64,000 nt of DNA. It comes from Strigamia acuminata. Lineage: Eukaryota > Arthropoda > Chilopoda > Geophilomorpha > Linotaeniidae. Of the stretch, positions 50,472-61,569 are shown one piece after another (position 1 is the stretch's first letter; every line of letters begins with the position of its first letter). The notes beneath the pieces were generated by a model, which made no database searches, was not told where the DNA came from, and saw only the letters and a program-made list of their open reading frames with translations. A program made the translations under genes and the position numbers. Location: assembly GCA_949358305.1 (NCBI GenBank), contig OX442314.1, positions 38,723,211 through 38,787,210 on the forward strand, in the 5' to 3' direction.

Positions 50472-53400
50472 TTATTTCTTCAAGTTATCGGCATAACTCG
50501 GCTTATCTTCCGAACTTGGTTCGTCCAGGTTGGGAGATGTGGTCAGTCTTGAAGAGTAGTCCGAGGGGTCTTCGCTCTCATTCAAGTAGAAACGTAGGTG
50601 TCCCGGCGCTTCCAGCGGATTTCCCGTTCGTTCGTGGGCCCAAATTGGTGGCAGGAAGGCCGACATACCTTGATTGGTGTGGTGGATTCTTTGGGCCTCG
50701 GCGATGCTGGTTGGTGCGCGATGGGCTCGGAGTAGTCGTTGATGTTGGATGAAGCGCTCGCCTCCGGCTCCGGCTTCGATAGCGTCCTTCATCCAGACGT
50801 AAAGAGAATAGCCACGATCTGGAGACTGGAGTAGTTTTGCCTCCGTGTCCTTCGTAAAGGACAACCCTGGGAAGTACATCCTGAGTCTGGCGGCGATTTG
50901 AGGCTCTGTCGTCTTTGGAACCTTCTTGCTCGACTTTGGGAGGAGCATCTTTTTCTTGGGTTCCTTCTTCTTGAGCGGGACTGGTTCGGCCAGTGGCTCG
51001 GAGGGTCCCTTCTCCCTCGGCGGAGGCGGAGGAGGAGGCGTCGGATCCCTGGGAACCGGAGCCTCTGCGGTTGGCGTGGCCGCCGAAGGTGACGGGAGCG
51101 AGCGTTGAATTATCGCTCGAACGTTCTGGTAGGAGGCCTCTGGATCCGGGTCCTGGGCCACCATTTGGGCTCGAATTACTGCCGCAGAGGGCACCAGACG
51201 TGTCCAGCTGTCTACGAGAGCCGGCGGAACTTGGAAACCCTCGTGGGCCACCACGATCCAGGCTGCTACAGCAACACGTGCGTTTCGGAAGGTGGCGGCG
51301 GCCAGCAAAATCGACATCAAGTCGGTAATGGCAACCACGATCCTCGTATTCCAATTTGGATGATCCCGATTTTTGTTCTGCGTATATTCAATTGAGATCC
51401 GCTGAAGGTTCGTGATGACGTTTTGGATCACGTTTTGTTGGTAGGAGTCCATCTCGCACAAAAGCGCTCTAGCTTGCTCCACGGTCGTTACCTCCAGAAA
51501 CTGTTGCAACGTTACCTCCGAAGGGTTGATTGGAGTCGAGGCTTGGATGACTGCTGGGGCTGGCAACATCGGATTGGGTCCCGTGGATGTCGTTGGCTGA
51601 GGCACAGATCTGACCAGACGTCTTGATTTTTCCGGTTCGGGCTTGTCCCAAACGATTGGAGTTCTCGTTGAAGTTGAGGCTTCGGGGATAGTTGGGAGAG
51701 GTTCGACTTTGGTCGGTCCAAAGCGAGCTTCTCGATGTCTGAGTTGTTCTTCAGAACTCAGTGTCGGTGCGCCGATTATCACTTTCTTGCGAAAGGCGCT
51801 TGGGAGGCTGACGCTGGATGTTACGCTTCTCGTCTGTGAGAGTTCCGGCTTGATGAAAGCACTTGGCGCCGTCTCTAGACTCGAGGCGGTCGAGGGGGTC
51901 GGGCGGTAGACTGGTTTCGGCTGCATTTGTTGGTATTTCATAACCACCGCGAGGAGATCCGCCTGAGTATACATCTTCTTCTGCTCGGGGACCTCGTCGA
52001 TAATCACTTCGTCGTCAATCTTCATCGGTTCGGGACTGTCCCAAATCGATTTGATGACTTCACAGCGTCTCCTATCTCGCTGTCGTAATTCCTCTTCGCG
52101 ATACGCTTTCCATGAACGTGCGCGACTCTCCGATCCTCTCCTTCTTCGTTCGTCCTGTAACCGGAGGTTCTCTCGTTCACGTCGGGCTTTCTCATCACGT
52201 TCGCGTAGGAACTCCTCTCGATGTCTATTCCAGGATTCCTTGTTTTCTTCCCGCCGTCGGAAGTAATTTCTACGATAATCGTCCCAATTTTCTTGGTTCC
52301 TATCGCGTCTGCGTTGATCCTCTCGACGGTCGGGGCGTTCGCGCACATTTTCTCTTCTTCGGCTGGTTGACGGGGCGTCCCTGGATTGAAATCGCGATGT
52401 TTGTGGGGCCTCCGTCTTTCCCAGGCGAGAGAGAGCGCTTGGTTTGGCCAGGCGTTTCTCTGTCGCGGGTTTCTTATTCTGCGCGCTGCTGGAAGTGCTT
52501 GGCTTGTCCAGGCATTGTTTCTTCGCTGAGCAGCCTGCTTCGTCGTGCTCGTTGGAGAGACGTTTCTCGGCTTTCTGGCGTTTGCGACCAAAGAAGCCCA
52601 AAAAATGCAATTGATGCATTGCTCGTTGCGAGGTGATGAAACCGTGTCTCGGTCTCCAATCTGGGCGGTCGGGCCGGTCTTCGCGGATCTGAAGGAGCCA
52701 AAACCTGATTTCCTCGGTCGAGTAACCGTCCGGCTGTAGATAATTGAAAACCTCGTCATGTGCGGTCCGCCTTACTTCTTCGTAATATGCCATATGGATC
52801 TGGTGTTTTTCTTCATCTGTTTCGGCGTCGCGCCATTGTTCGTAAACGTCCCATCCTCGCTGGTCGTCAGGAAAGGCGGCTCGGATTAGTGGATTCGGGA
52901 TTGGCGCTGGCGGGTCCATATTTCTCGAGATAACTGCCCGTAAAGCTGCTTGATATTGGCGCGGCATGTAGTGGATCAACGTTTGCTGGCTGGACCAGTA
53001 GCGGCTGATCGCACGGGACAATAAAAGGCGAATTTTCCATGGTTCAAAGTCGACCGCTTCTTCGAGCGCTTGTCGGAACAGTATGGGGATTACTTCGCGC
53101 CATAAGCTGCCTGCGGAAACTCTTTTCGGGTCGATTTGCCCCCACGTAGTGCGATATCCGTCCTAAATATTAGAATATTAATAAATATATTAGGATCGTT
53201 GATTAATTTGTCATATTTTTGTAGAGATTCTTTCGTCTAACACAAGATGGCGTCATGGTCGGCCATGTGCTTTTCGACCACGTGTTTTGAAGTTAATTTT
53301 TCTTTCGGTATTTGATTAATTTTGATAATTTGTCACTTAAAGTTAAATTATTTTTTCGTTTGTGGTCAGTCCACGAACTTATTTCGTATTTTTGATTATC

Positions 53401-53597
53401 GATACTTGAATTTTTTCTATTTTTTTTTTTTTTTTTTTACTTACGTCGGGTTGGACATCGGGTTCATTGGGTTCGTCCCAATTTCCCTCTTCGTTGTTTA
53501 CAATGATTTGTAACAAATCCACTTGATCTTCATCGTCATCCTCGGAAGCGTTGTTTACGGCCCGTTCAATTTCTTTCTTCCAATCATTTCTTTTCAT
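50472..53597 (-). CDS. E3 ORF3, spliced third gene, unknown function
   Basis: Exon 1 is 53597-53445 (51 codons from ATG, acidic, ending QPD), with donor GAC|GTAAGT. The intron is 53444-53163 (282 bp, acceptor TATTTAG|GAC). Exon 2 is 53162-50472. Both junctions are phase 0 and the joined frame gives 947 residues; exon 2 has a TAG just upstream of the acceptor, so it needs the splice. The middle (about residues 190-400) is an Arg/Glu/Asp-rich charged region. Two blocks are conserved in E2: TDLMSILLAAATFRNARVA with VVAHEGFQVPPALV, and FIQHQRLLRAHRAP with AQRIHHTNQG. No signal peptide or membrane helix, so it is not an envelope protein although it sits in the env position. No family recognised. 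Confidence 0.82.
53163..53444 (-). other. Intron of E3 ORF3
   Basis: 282 bp with consensus GTAAGT donor directly followed by an A-run, and TATTCTAATATTTAG acceptor with a CTAAT branch-like motif. Splicing within the third gene is unlike the single-ORF env of most gypsy elements. Confidence 0.75.
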
Positions 53598-53782
53598 TTT
53601 TCGGAAATTAATTTGATACTTTGATTTACGGCTGCCTCGAGGTGATCGTCGCTTAGTCGGAGATGACAGTGATAAATGTGGGTCGGGTTAGAGGTTAACT
53701 ATTAGTCTCATGTCATCTTTGATTGGTTTGGCCAATTAAGACGCATTGTGGGACGTAACAGGTGTCCCCCCTGTGGTTGTTT

Positions 53783-56700
53783 TTATCGATTGTTTGAGAC
53801 AATGGCCGGAGTCGCTTTTTGTTTTCCGACGAGTTTCCCGTCTTTTATGAACGGGTTTGGCTTGTGTCGACGCATACCGTATATTTTATCAGGTTTGAGG
53901 ATTCTTGTAGTCTTATTTTTGTTTGATTGCTTTCCTTTTTTAGGAGATTCTTCGACTATTTCCTCCCTCTCCGAAATCTCATCCGGGGCGTCGGCCGCTT
54001 CGTGTGACTCATCTTGAACTAAATTGGTTGGGCCAGTTTGTTCATCTAAAAACATGTCGCGAATAATTGGATTTTGCGCTGGTTTCGTCTGATATTCCGT
54101 CCAAGCCTCTTGAGGAAACTCAGGTAAGTATGGAGTTAATTCTCGGGCGTGGATCGATCTAAAATTAACGTTATCTGCCAATCTTTTTAGCTTGAAAGCG
54201 TTTCCGCCGTGGGCTTCGAGTATGACGTACGGGCCGTCGCGTTTGTCTGCTAAGCCTGCGTGGATCCCCTTATCGGCGCTGGACTGAATATGTGTGTCTT
54301 TCCAGACGAGGTCATTGACTTTAAAATTGCAGAAGGGCCGATCCTTTCCAGCAATGCTAATACGATCTCTCATGTCGAATATGTGTGACATCATGTGCTG
54401 ATAAGTGGCCGAAATTATTTGCTCCAGTCTGTCGACATAAATATGAGGCTTCTCAGGATCAATTTCCAGTATTTCCTCCGGTATTCGTGGGTCCCAGGGT
54501 ACTCTGAGTTCCCGAGCGAAGTTTAGAAACGCGGGAGAAAATTTGCGGTTCCTTGAGATCGTTGTGCGGATGCTGAAGGCAATTTCACGAAGATATTCGT
54601 CCCAGCTGGAGTGAACATCGGTGAAAATTGCTAGTGCATATTTTATATCGCGATTTAACCTTTCGACGGGATTGGCCCGTGGATTATAGGTTGATGTATA
54701 TGATGTCTCGATGTCGAATTTTTTACAGAAGTCTTTGTACAAATTTGACGCGAATTGTGGTCCATTATCGGAGATTAATTTTCGAGGGAATCCAAAATGA
54801 AGCGCCACTTCGTACAAACATCGAATGATTTTTTGCTTAGTTGGTCTCTCCATTGGAAAGAGTTCGGGCCATCCAGTCGCGACATCCATGATTACTAATA
54901 TATATTTGTTTTTATTGGATGACGTGGGCTTTGGGCCCATTAAATCCACGCTCCAGCAATCGAAGGGTGCGAAAGGGCCAAGTGAGATTCTCTCGTAGCT
55001 CTTGGGCGTCCTCGGCTTGCACGCTTGGCATCTGGGGCAGTGATGAATAAAACGAACGATATCTCGGGTCATTTTTGGCCAGAAATAAAGTTGATTTGCT
55101 CGGTAGATCGTTCTGGCCACTCCAGAATGTCCGGCGAGCGGGTGTCCGTGGACCATCCACAGAAACCTTGTCAGCAGACTCCTGGGTATAACGACTTTCA
55201 TCGAAGTTCCCGTCTCCGTCAGATCATCGCGGAAATTCGGGTGGTGTTTTAGTAGAAGTCCATCCTCGATTAAGTACGTGGAGGCTTCTCTTTCGAATTC
55301 TTCGCGTTGGATTTCGTCGAAATTCTCGTCGGGAAATTTTTTATCTGTGATGAAGTTTCGATAAGTTTTACAGAAGTCGTCTGTCATCTGGGCGGCTATT
55401 AATTCGTCCCTGGTGGGCGGCTTACTATTCGTCCCCTTGCTTACGTGGGCGACGAATGCTCGAACGTACTTGTCGGAGATTCGAGGTTCTATCGTTAGCT
55501 CGTAATTTGGGTGAGCGTCCTTGACAGACTGGTATGCTCGGAGCCAATAATTGTAATAATTTTGGTCTCCTGACTCGAGTTTCTCCTTGGGTAATTCGTT
55601 TAGCTTTTTAAATTCCCATTTTCGGACGGGGTTCGGACAGTAGAAGAGGCGTGAGTCGTCCTCTCCGCAGTCGGTCTCGTCTTCGGGGTCTGAAGCTGGG
55701 GCTCGTGAGAGGGCGTCTGCCACGACGTTGAATTTTCCGGGTCGGTATTCAATGATTAAGTCACAAGCCATTAATTCTAGCTGCCAGCGAGCCATTCTTC
55801 CGGACGGTTCCTTCAACGCCATTAACCACTTTAGTGCTTCGTGGTCAGTTTGTACGTTGAACTTGGTAAATTCCAGGTATGGTCTGAATTTTCGGATTGC
55901 CCAGACGACGGCTAGACATTCTAACTCTGTCGCATTATAATTCTTTTCGGCTGCTTGTAATTTCCGGCTGATGAACATCGTCGGGACCTCTAACACTACT
56001 CCGTCGATGTCATGCTTTTGAAGCAACGCAGCACCTAGGCCAATTCGACTGGCGTCGGTGTGAAGAGTGAATTCTCGATTAAGATCTGGTAGGGGAATTC
56101 GTTTTACATCGATCAGCATTTGTTTTATCTTGTTAAACGATGTTTCGCAGTGGTCAGTCCACTCGAAATCTTTATCGTTGCGTAACAGATCTGTGATGGG
56201 TGCCGCGACGTCTGCCAAATTTGGGAGCAATCGATTGAAGAAATTCACCATGCCCATGAAACGTTGGACTCCTTTTACATCTTCCGGGGCGGGGAACTGG
56301 CTAATCGCCTGGGTCTTTTTCGGGTCGATGGATAGGCCACCTGTTCCGACTGTGTAACCCAGGAATGCCAATTCTTTGCGGCAAAATTTACTTTTCCCTG
56401 GATGAATGTTTAGACCGGCTTTTGTGAGTCGCTCCATGACGTCATTCACGTGTATCAGGTGGTCTTCAAAAGTTTGGGAGACTATGACTATATCATCGAG
56501 GTAAGCCCATGCGTATTTGTGTAAGGCATCGCCGAGAACTTTTTCTATTAGTTTTTGAAAGGTGGCGGGTGCGTTTACTAACCCGAAGGGCATTACATTA
56601 AACATCAGTCGACCCTGTGGTGCCCAAAAAGCTGTTTTCTCTTTATCCTCTTCCCGCAATTCAACCTGCCAGTAACCCTTGGACAAGTCCATGGTCGTGA

Positions 56701-57829
56701 CCCAGTTAAATGGGGCGAGCTCCCGTAGAATCGCTTCTATTGACGGCATTTGGATGGGGTCGATGACGGTTATGGCGTTTAAAGGTCTATAATCGATGCA
56801 GAGGCGCGGTTCGGAGCCTGGTCGCATGACGAGGACAATCCTCATTCCATATTCTCCGATGGCGTGCGACACGATCCCTTTTTCGAGCAACTCGTTGCAC
56901 ATCGTTCTTACGATATGTCTCTTTTGGGGATTCATAGTTTTAAAAGGTACTCGCACCGGTTTTCCCGTAACCAATTCGATCTCGTGCATTACGTAACTAG
57001 TCTTTCCTGGATCTTTATTTAAGTTCTTCGAGTGCTTCTTGAGCATTTCCTCGAGGAGTTTCGTTTGTTCTTCTCCAAGATTGGCGTCCATGGCCAGATT
57101 ATGTATTAAATTCTCCTCTTGGAGGATAGTATTAAACGACTTAAAATTATAGTCTTGGATGAACTTCTTAATTTCGCCTCCTCCCCATTCCTCGTCGTCC
57201 TTAGCTTTGTCTAGGAGTTCCGGAGGTATTATGGGTAGTCGTGGGTCCTCGTGGTTGTCGATGTAATTCCACGAACGTGTGACTGGGTTGGGCTGGATGT
57301 TCATCCGTTCCATCAAATCCATTCCTATCAGCAGGATTGTGTCTCGGGTTGGTAACACGATGAAGAAATGCTTAATCGTGCCTCCTTCCCATACAAAATC
57401 GGTTGATAACGTCCCCACTGCTCTAACTTCTCCCGCTGCTGTAAGAACTCGAATGTTCTCGTTCATTCCCCGTAATTTTTTCTGTATTTTTTCTTCGAGT
57501 GATTCGAATAAGTCGGTGGAGATAAACGACTGATCCGCTCCCGAGTCGAGTAGTCCCATTAACACCTTTTTGCCGAAAGAGACTGGTATTTTAGCCAGTA
57601 CGCTCTTCGCTTCTGTTGATAGGTTGCAACGAAGTATTCGCTTTTTAAGAGGATTGGCCCCTTGGTCAAGCGGCAAAGTCATGAAAGCGTTGGCTATACC
57701 GTCTTCGTCTCTAATTTCGAATTTCCGTTTTTTGGTTGGAGTTGTGACTTCCTCGTTGGCAGCTTCCTCGAAGAATTCCAACAATTTTTCCATTTCTTTA
57801 ATTTGTTTTTCCACCAGAGTAAGGTCCAT
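53783..57829 (-). CDS. pol: E3 pol polyprotein
   Basis: First ATG at 57829 gives 1348 residues. The frame is open upstream to at least 57865, overlapping the gag stop in the -1 frame. Protease LLDSGAD near residue 95 with complete ILLIGMDLM. Reverse transcriptase with MDLSKGYWQ, MPFGLVNAPATFQ and YLDD. RNase H with HTDASRIGLGAAL, LECLAVVWAI and TDHEALKW. Integrase zinc domain HGHP..H..CPRCQAC, catalytic Asp in VDLMGPK and SDNGPQF, Glu in NPVERLN, and a GPY module (DGPYVI). Sister of E2 pol, more distant from E1. All motifs intact. Confidence 0.95.
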   Translation of the reverse strand: MDLTLVEKQIKEMEKLLEFFEEAANEEVTTPTKKRKFEIRDEDGIANAFMTLPLDQGANPLKKRILRCNLSTEAKSVLAKIPVSFGKKVLMGLLDSGADQSFISTDLFESLEEKIQKKLRGMNENIRVLTAAGEVRAVGTLSTDFVWEGGTIKHFFIVLPTRDTILLIGMDLMERMNIQPNPVTRSWNYIDNHEDPRLPIIPPELLDKAKDDEEWGGGEIKKFIQDYNFKSFNTILQEENLIHNLAMDANLGEEQTKLLEEMLKKHSKNLNKDPGKTSYVMHEIELVTGKPVRVPFKTMNPQKRHIVRTMCNELLEKGIVSHAIGEYGMRIVLVMRPGSEPRLCIDYRPLNAITVIDPIQMPSIEAILRELAPFNWVTTMDLSKGYWQVELREEDKEKTAFWAPQGRLMFNVMPFGLVNAPATFQKLIEKVLGDALHKYAWAYLDDIVIVSQTFEDHLIHVNDVMERLTKAGLNIHPGKSKFCRKELAFLGYTVGTGGLSIDPKKTQAISQFPAPEDVKGVQRFMGMVNFFNRLLPNLADVAAPITDLLRNDKDFEWTDHCETSFNKIKQMLIDVKRIPLPDLNREFTLHTDASRIGLGAALLQKHDIDGVVLEVPTMFISRKLQAAEKNYNATELECLAVVWAIRKFRPYLEFTKFNVQTDHEALKWLMALKEPSGRMARWQLELMACDLIIEYRPGKFNVVADALSRAPASDPEDETDCGEDDSRLFYCPNPVRKWEFKKLNELPKEKLESGDQNYYNYWLRAYQSVKDAHPNYELTIEPRISDKYVRAFVAHVSKGTNSKPPTRDELIAAQMTDDFCKTYRNFITDKKFPDENFDEIQREEFEREASTYLIEDGLLLKHHPNFRDDLTETGTSMKVVIPRSLLTRFLWMVHGHPLAGHSGVARTIYRANQLYFWPKMTRDIVRFIHHCPRCQACKPRTPKSYERISLGPFAPFDCWSVDLMGPKPTSSNKNKYILVIMDVATGWPELFPMERPTKQKIIRCLYEVALHFGFPRKLISDNGPQFASNLYKDFCKKFDIETSYTSTYNPRANPVERLNRDIKYALAIFTDVHSSWDEYLREIAFSIRTTISRNRKFSPAFLNFARELRVPWDPRIPEEILEIDPEKPHIYVDRLEQIISATYQHMMSHIFDMRDRISIAGKDRPFCNFKVNDLVWKDTHIQSSADKGIHAGLADKRDGPYVILEAHGGNAFKLKRLADNVNFRSIHARELTPYLPEFPQEAWTEYQTKPAQNPIIRDMFLDEQTGPTNLVQDESHEAADAPDEISEREEIVEESPKKGKQSNKNKTTRILKPDKIYGMRRHKPNPFIKDGKLVGKQKATPAIVSNNR

Positions 57830-57861
57830 CGTTTTCGAAGTTATCGCGAGCGGATGTGGAA

Positions 57862-58386
57862 TCACTTTTGTTCCGCCCGCGAGTTCCAGTTTTTTGTCAT
57901 ACTGTCGAGTTTGGCGGTGAGTTCCTTCAAGATTTTGTCTTGTTCCTTCGCGAGCAATTTCACTAGCTCCTCACGCTCTGCGGCCTTGTCGTCGGCTTTT
58001 TTCTTTGCCAGTTTTGGGCAGGCCTGACGCCAGTGGCCGTCTTCGTTACAGAAATTACAAGGGCTTTTCTTCTTTCCCTCCCGCTCAAAAGGTTTTTTGG
58101 GGTAGTCCTTCTTCTCGGAAGTCGCCTCTGTTTTCGGGTTGTGGTGTTCCGATTTTCTGGACTTCATCTGAGGTCGGTAGCTGGGCGCCAGTTCCTTCCC
58201 CATGTTTGCGTGTACCACATCGTTGATACCTTCGTCAGCCTCATCGCTTTCCGAGAATTGCTCAGAGTCTTCGCTTACTTCGTCTTCCGACTTTTCCTCG
58301 GCGGCGTTAGTTTGCGTGCGATAGGCCTTACTCGGAGGTGGTAAAGGGTTAGAAGCTTGTTGGTTTTTCTTTGAGGGGAGTGGCTT
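57862..58386 (-). pseudogene. gag: E3 gag remnant (C-terminal part), 5' module
   Basis: Starts abruptly right after the primer site (shared CCGGGATA, then unrelated) at a position matching about residue 870 of the complete gag, and runs to a TGA at 57864-57862. Keeps the zinc knuckle CNFCNEDGHWRQAC. No usable ATG upstream. The leader and about 85% of gag are deleted here. Confidence 0.88.
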
Positions 58387-58404
58387 ATCCCGGACAGGCC
58401 CCCA
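58387..58404 (-). other. E3 5' primer-binding site (tRNA-Pro)
   Basis: TGGGGGCCTGTCCGGGAT, one change from the internal site, 2 bp from the LTR end. Confidence 0.85.
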
Positions 58405-58406
58405 CG

Positions 58407-59344
58407 TGTCGTGATTCGACTTTGTGGTTAAGAAATACAAATACTTTGTCGGGACAAGCAATACACTTTATTATTAACTTAGGAATAATTAATACAGTCA
58501 GATAAATGTATGATTGATGGTCTCGGATCCTGTTGCGAATACGAGTTGTTGCTAAACAATTAGCCCTCAATTGTTTAGACTTACACGTGGCTTCTGTTGT
58601 TGTCTAGGGTTATATTTTTTACACTTCGCGAATCGAGTCAGTCTCAATTCGCTTAGCAGTTTGGATGTGAAATCAAACGAGGCCTACTTCGTTTGGGACG
58701 CGTGGCGCGCGTGTTAATTACCGCCAAAGTGTTAGGTTGAATCCAAACTGAATCCGTCTTGTTCCGTACGCGTGGTGCGCAGAATTCTTTCGCCAATGCG
58801 TTCGGTGAGCCCAAACTAAACGAGATCCGTTTCGTGTGGAATACGTCTTGCGGAACACGTGGCGTACGTGATTTTCTTCGGCGATCGATTGGCGATTCGT
58901 ATCGATCGTGGATTAGTCCCGAAATTATGTTCGGTTGACACGTGTTTTCGAACAAACACGCGGGAATTCGCTTCGTGCGAATTAAACGATAGATTCGGAT
59001 ATTTATTCTAACGTGGATTGGCCACGTTAAATAAATGCGGCTTGTTGCTTACAGTTGATTTTATCAGCGGGCACCGGTCCTCGATCAATCCGATGAAACG
59101 GCCTGAAAGGTGAGGAAAGTGGTGCTCTTGCTGAATTGTGGTAACTGTAGTGTCATTTCCGGTCAAGCTTCGGTCTTATATACTGACCGGAAGTGACGTC
59201 ATATATAGATTATTCTGATTATTCAGATCCGCAGAAATGCGAGACTAGTCAATCTAGTCTATTTCTAGTAGCGCTCCTGGCGGTCGGATTCATCAACACG
59301 ATAAATCTTATCAATTTATCTTCAGGTGATTCGGAATCACCACA
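58407..59344 (-). repeat. E3 5' LTR, long subtype
   Basis: 938 bp, no difference from 45019-45956 seen by eye. CRE and TATA at 59175-59201. Flanked by AACA at 59345-59348. Confidence 0.95.
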
Positions 59345-59600
59345 AACACAACTGAATTTTAGAGAAAAAATGTGATCTGTGCCCTCAAAACCTCCGTAAA
59401 GCATGACAAATAACAAAAGGTTACATATTGGCTTCCTTAAATCATAACACAATAATCGTGTACGGTATGTGATTTTGACATCAAAACACCAATGCAAACT
59501 ATTATTTCATTCATTATAATAAGCTTATTATTTTATCTTACTTTATTTGCTGGCTCTAATATGGCAAACAAGTCATTATTCTAAACTGGATCCACTTGCG
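59345..59600. other. Spacer between E3 and E4
   Basis: AT-rich, no feature besides the AACA duplication at its left edge. Confidence 0.4.
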
Positions 59601-60780
59601 TTAGTGGTGTTGTGTACACGTTATGATAGCCAAGCTGATGGCGTCCGTGCATATCGCATAAAATGCCACCACACCGAGGAACGTGCGCAACTGTTTCACA
59701 TCGACAGGTGGAAGAATGGCGATCACAGCTTCGACTTTTGATGTAATTGGCTCCACTCCTTTCTCACTGACGGTGAAACCTAAAAAGTCTAACTTCTGTT
59801 TACAAAACACACATTATTCCCGAGCGAGACGTAATTCTTTATCAGCCAAGCGCTTAAAAACCTCTTCCAACACCTCGAAATGCTCGTCCAGTGTCCATGT
59901 GGCCACTAGAATGTCGTCGAGATAAATAAAAATTCTAACTACCCCATCCAATACTGTCACTATAATTCGTTGAAATTTTCCTGCCGATGGCATTGTCCCA
60001 AACGGCAGGCGGGTCACCGTCATCAAACCTTTTTGCGTGTTGACCGCAGCTATTTCCGCCGACCGGGTTGACAACGGGATCTGCTGGTATGCATGCCTCA
60101 TATCCAGTAAGCTAAATACTCTTGCTTTACCAATTGACGCCAACAATTCAGAAATTTTGGGCAAGGGATACGGGTTTGGCTGGAGACTGCAATTGACTGT
60201 CGACCGGTAGTCCCCACAGAGACGAACACTTCCGTCTTTCTTCACAACAGTCACTAACGGGGTGGCCCACTCCGTGAATGGCACAGGCTGAAAAACTCCT
60301 TGCGAAACTAATCGGTCGATATCCTTCGCCACAGCTTTCTGCAGGGGTAAGGGCACCGGCTTCGGCCTAAAAAACTTTGGCACTGCATCAGAGCGCAACA
60401 CAAGATCTACTGGCTTGCCTGTGTATGTGCCTAAACCCTTACTAAACACACTTTGATAACGGTCCAATAAGGTCTTCAATCTCAACTCAGCCGACCCTAA
60501 AGGCTGCCCTGCTGTCAGCTGCCCTACTAGATCACCCTCAACTCCTCCACCATTATTTCGTGACCCCACCCGAGTCGTACCATACACATTAGGTGTGAGG
60601 GCGCTTGAAATAGTCTGCCACCCAAATAACGACACAAGGTCCCTTCCTACCAGACTGGGGCCCAACTTCCCCACAATAATGAAATTCACAAATTTGACTT
60701 TTCCTGCAATGCTTAAATTCCGCTGGACTACACCCAAAACTTCCAAAAAGCGGGTCGTAGGGGCAATCTTTTACAAAGTG
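59601..60780 (-). pseudogene. pol: E4 gypsy pol fragment (end of protease to RT)
   Basis: A minus-strand frame from about 60746 to 59814 has VPFTEWATPLVTVVKKDG, RLCGDYRSTVN, SLLDMRHAYQQIPL, LPFGTMPSAGKFQ and IYLDDILVA (catalytic YLDD). A frameshifted continuation at 59810-59601 has KLDFLGFTVSEKGV. Homology then stops; RNase H and integrase are absent. The protease catalytic part is missing, and only its C-terminal SLVGRDLVSLFGW strand remains. Sequence type differs from E1-E3 and fits mag-like elements. Confidence 0.88.
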
Positions 60781-61539
60781 GGGGCCCCCGCACCGAAAAC
60801 ACTGCACGGGCGTGCCATCACGTTTAAATGACCGCCTGCGCTCTCGCCAAGGCCGTTGAAAAGCGCCACCTCGTTCGTCTCCTGTAGCTGATGTACTCGC
60901 TGGCGTTGGTGGGCCAGTTGCCCGGCCCCGCCCTCGCTGGCCATTCCGTCGAAAATTCGCAGTGGTCTGCAGTACCGCCGCGGACGTCGACGGGGCGCTA
61001 TCCGAATTCACCACCGGCAAAGCTTTCTCCTTGCCCTCGGCTGCCATGTGCGCCATTTCGTGCGCCACTGCTCGCTTGGTGACTTCGAGGACCGTCAAAG
61101 GCATGTTCAACAAAATTTCCCGCACCAACACAGGATTCTTTGCTCCACGCACTACCTGTTCCACTATCGCATTGTCGGTTTCATCCTTAGTGAGGAAATT
61201 GCACTGCTGTGCCATGACGCGAAGGTCGGCGATAAAAGTATCAATCGATTCGCCTGGTTTCCTTCTTTTGGCGCCGAACCTTTGACGCGCCATGTACGGA
61301 GTATCTACAGTCTTAAAATGCAGATCCACTGTCTCAATTATCACCTCCTTTGGGTGTAAAAGGCGTTTGATCTTATCATACATTGCCGTTCCAACGGTCG
61401 TTAATAATAGAGCCACCTGCTTGTCTTTCTCCACCCTGTTCAAAAACACAAACTGGACAAACGTCTCCTTCCAGGTAAGCCACTCTTGCCACGTAGTCCC
61501 CTTAAATGGCGGGAGATTTCCCAACATAGGCTGCGCCAT
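60770..61539 (-). CDS. gag: E4 gag fragment
   Basis: Minus-strand frame from ATG at 61539. The capsid domain is readable (WLTWKETFVQFVFLN, LLTTVGTAMYDKI, FGAKRRKPGESIDTFIADLR, RGAKNPVLVREILL), then a basic Gly-Arg/Pro linker and the zinc knuckle CFRCGGPHFVKDC, with the CX2CX3HX4C spacing of E1. After it the protein runs into protease remnants in the wrong frame (nominal end near 60589), so an internal deletion fused gag to late pol. No LTR was recognised on either side. Confidence 0.82.
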
Positions 61540-61569
61540 CTGGGCGATTCGAACCCGACTTGTCACGTG

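Larger units (their letters stand above)
45019..59344 (-). mobile_element. E3: composite Ty3/gypsy element with rearranged gene order
   Basis: Outer LTRs (45019-45956 and 58407-59344, 938 bp each) look identical and are flanked by AACA on both sides (45015-45018 and 59345-59348), matching the 4-bp duplication of E1. Reading 5' to 3' on the minus strand: LTR, primer site, gag lacking its N-terminal ~85%, complete pol, spliced ORF3, a different 631-bp LTR, a 222-bp LTR piece, second primer site, complete gag, purine tract, LTR. So pol/ORF3 and gag lie in two modules separated by LTRs, yet the unit inserted as one. Origin by recombination or template switching between two co-packaged relatives is likely. 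All complete genes are open. Confidence 0.88.
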
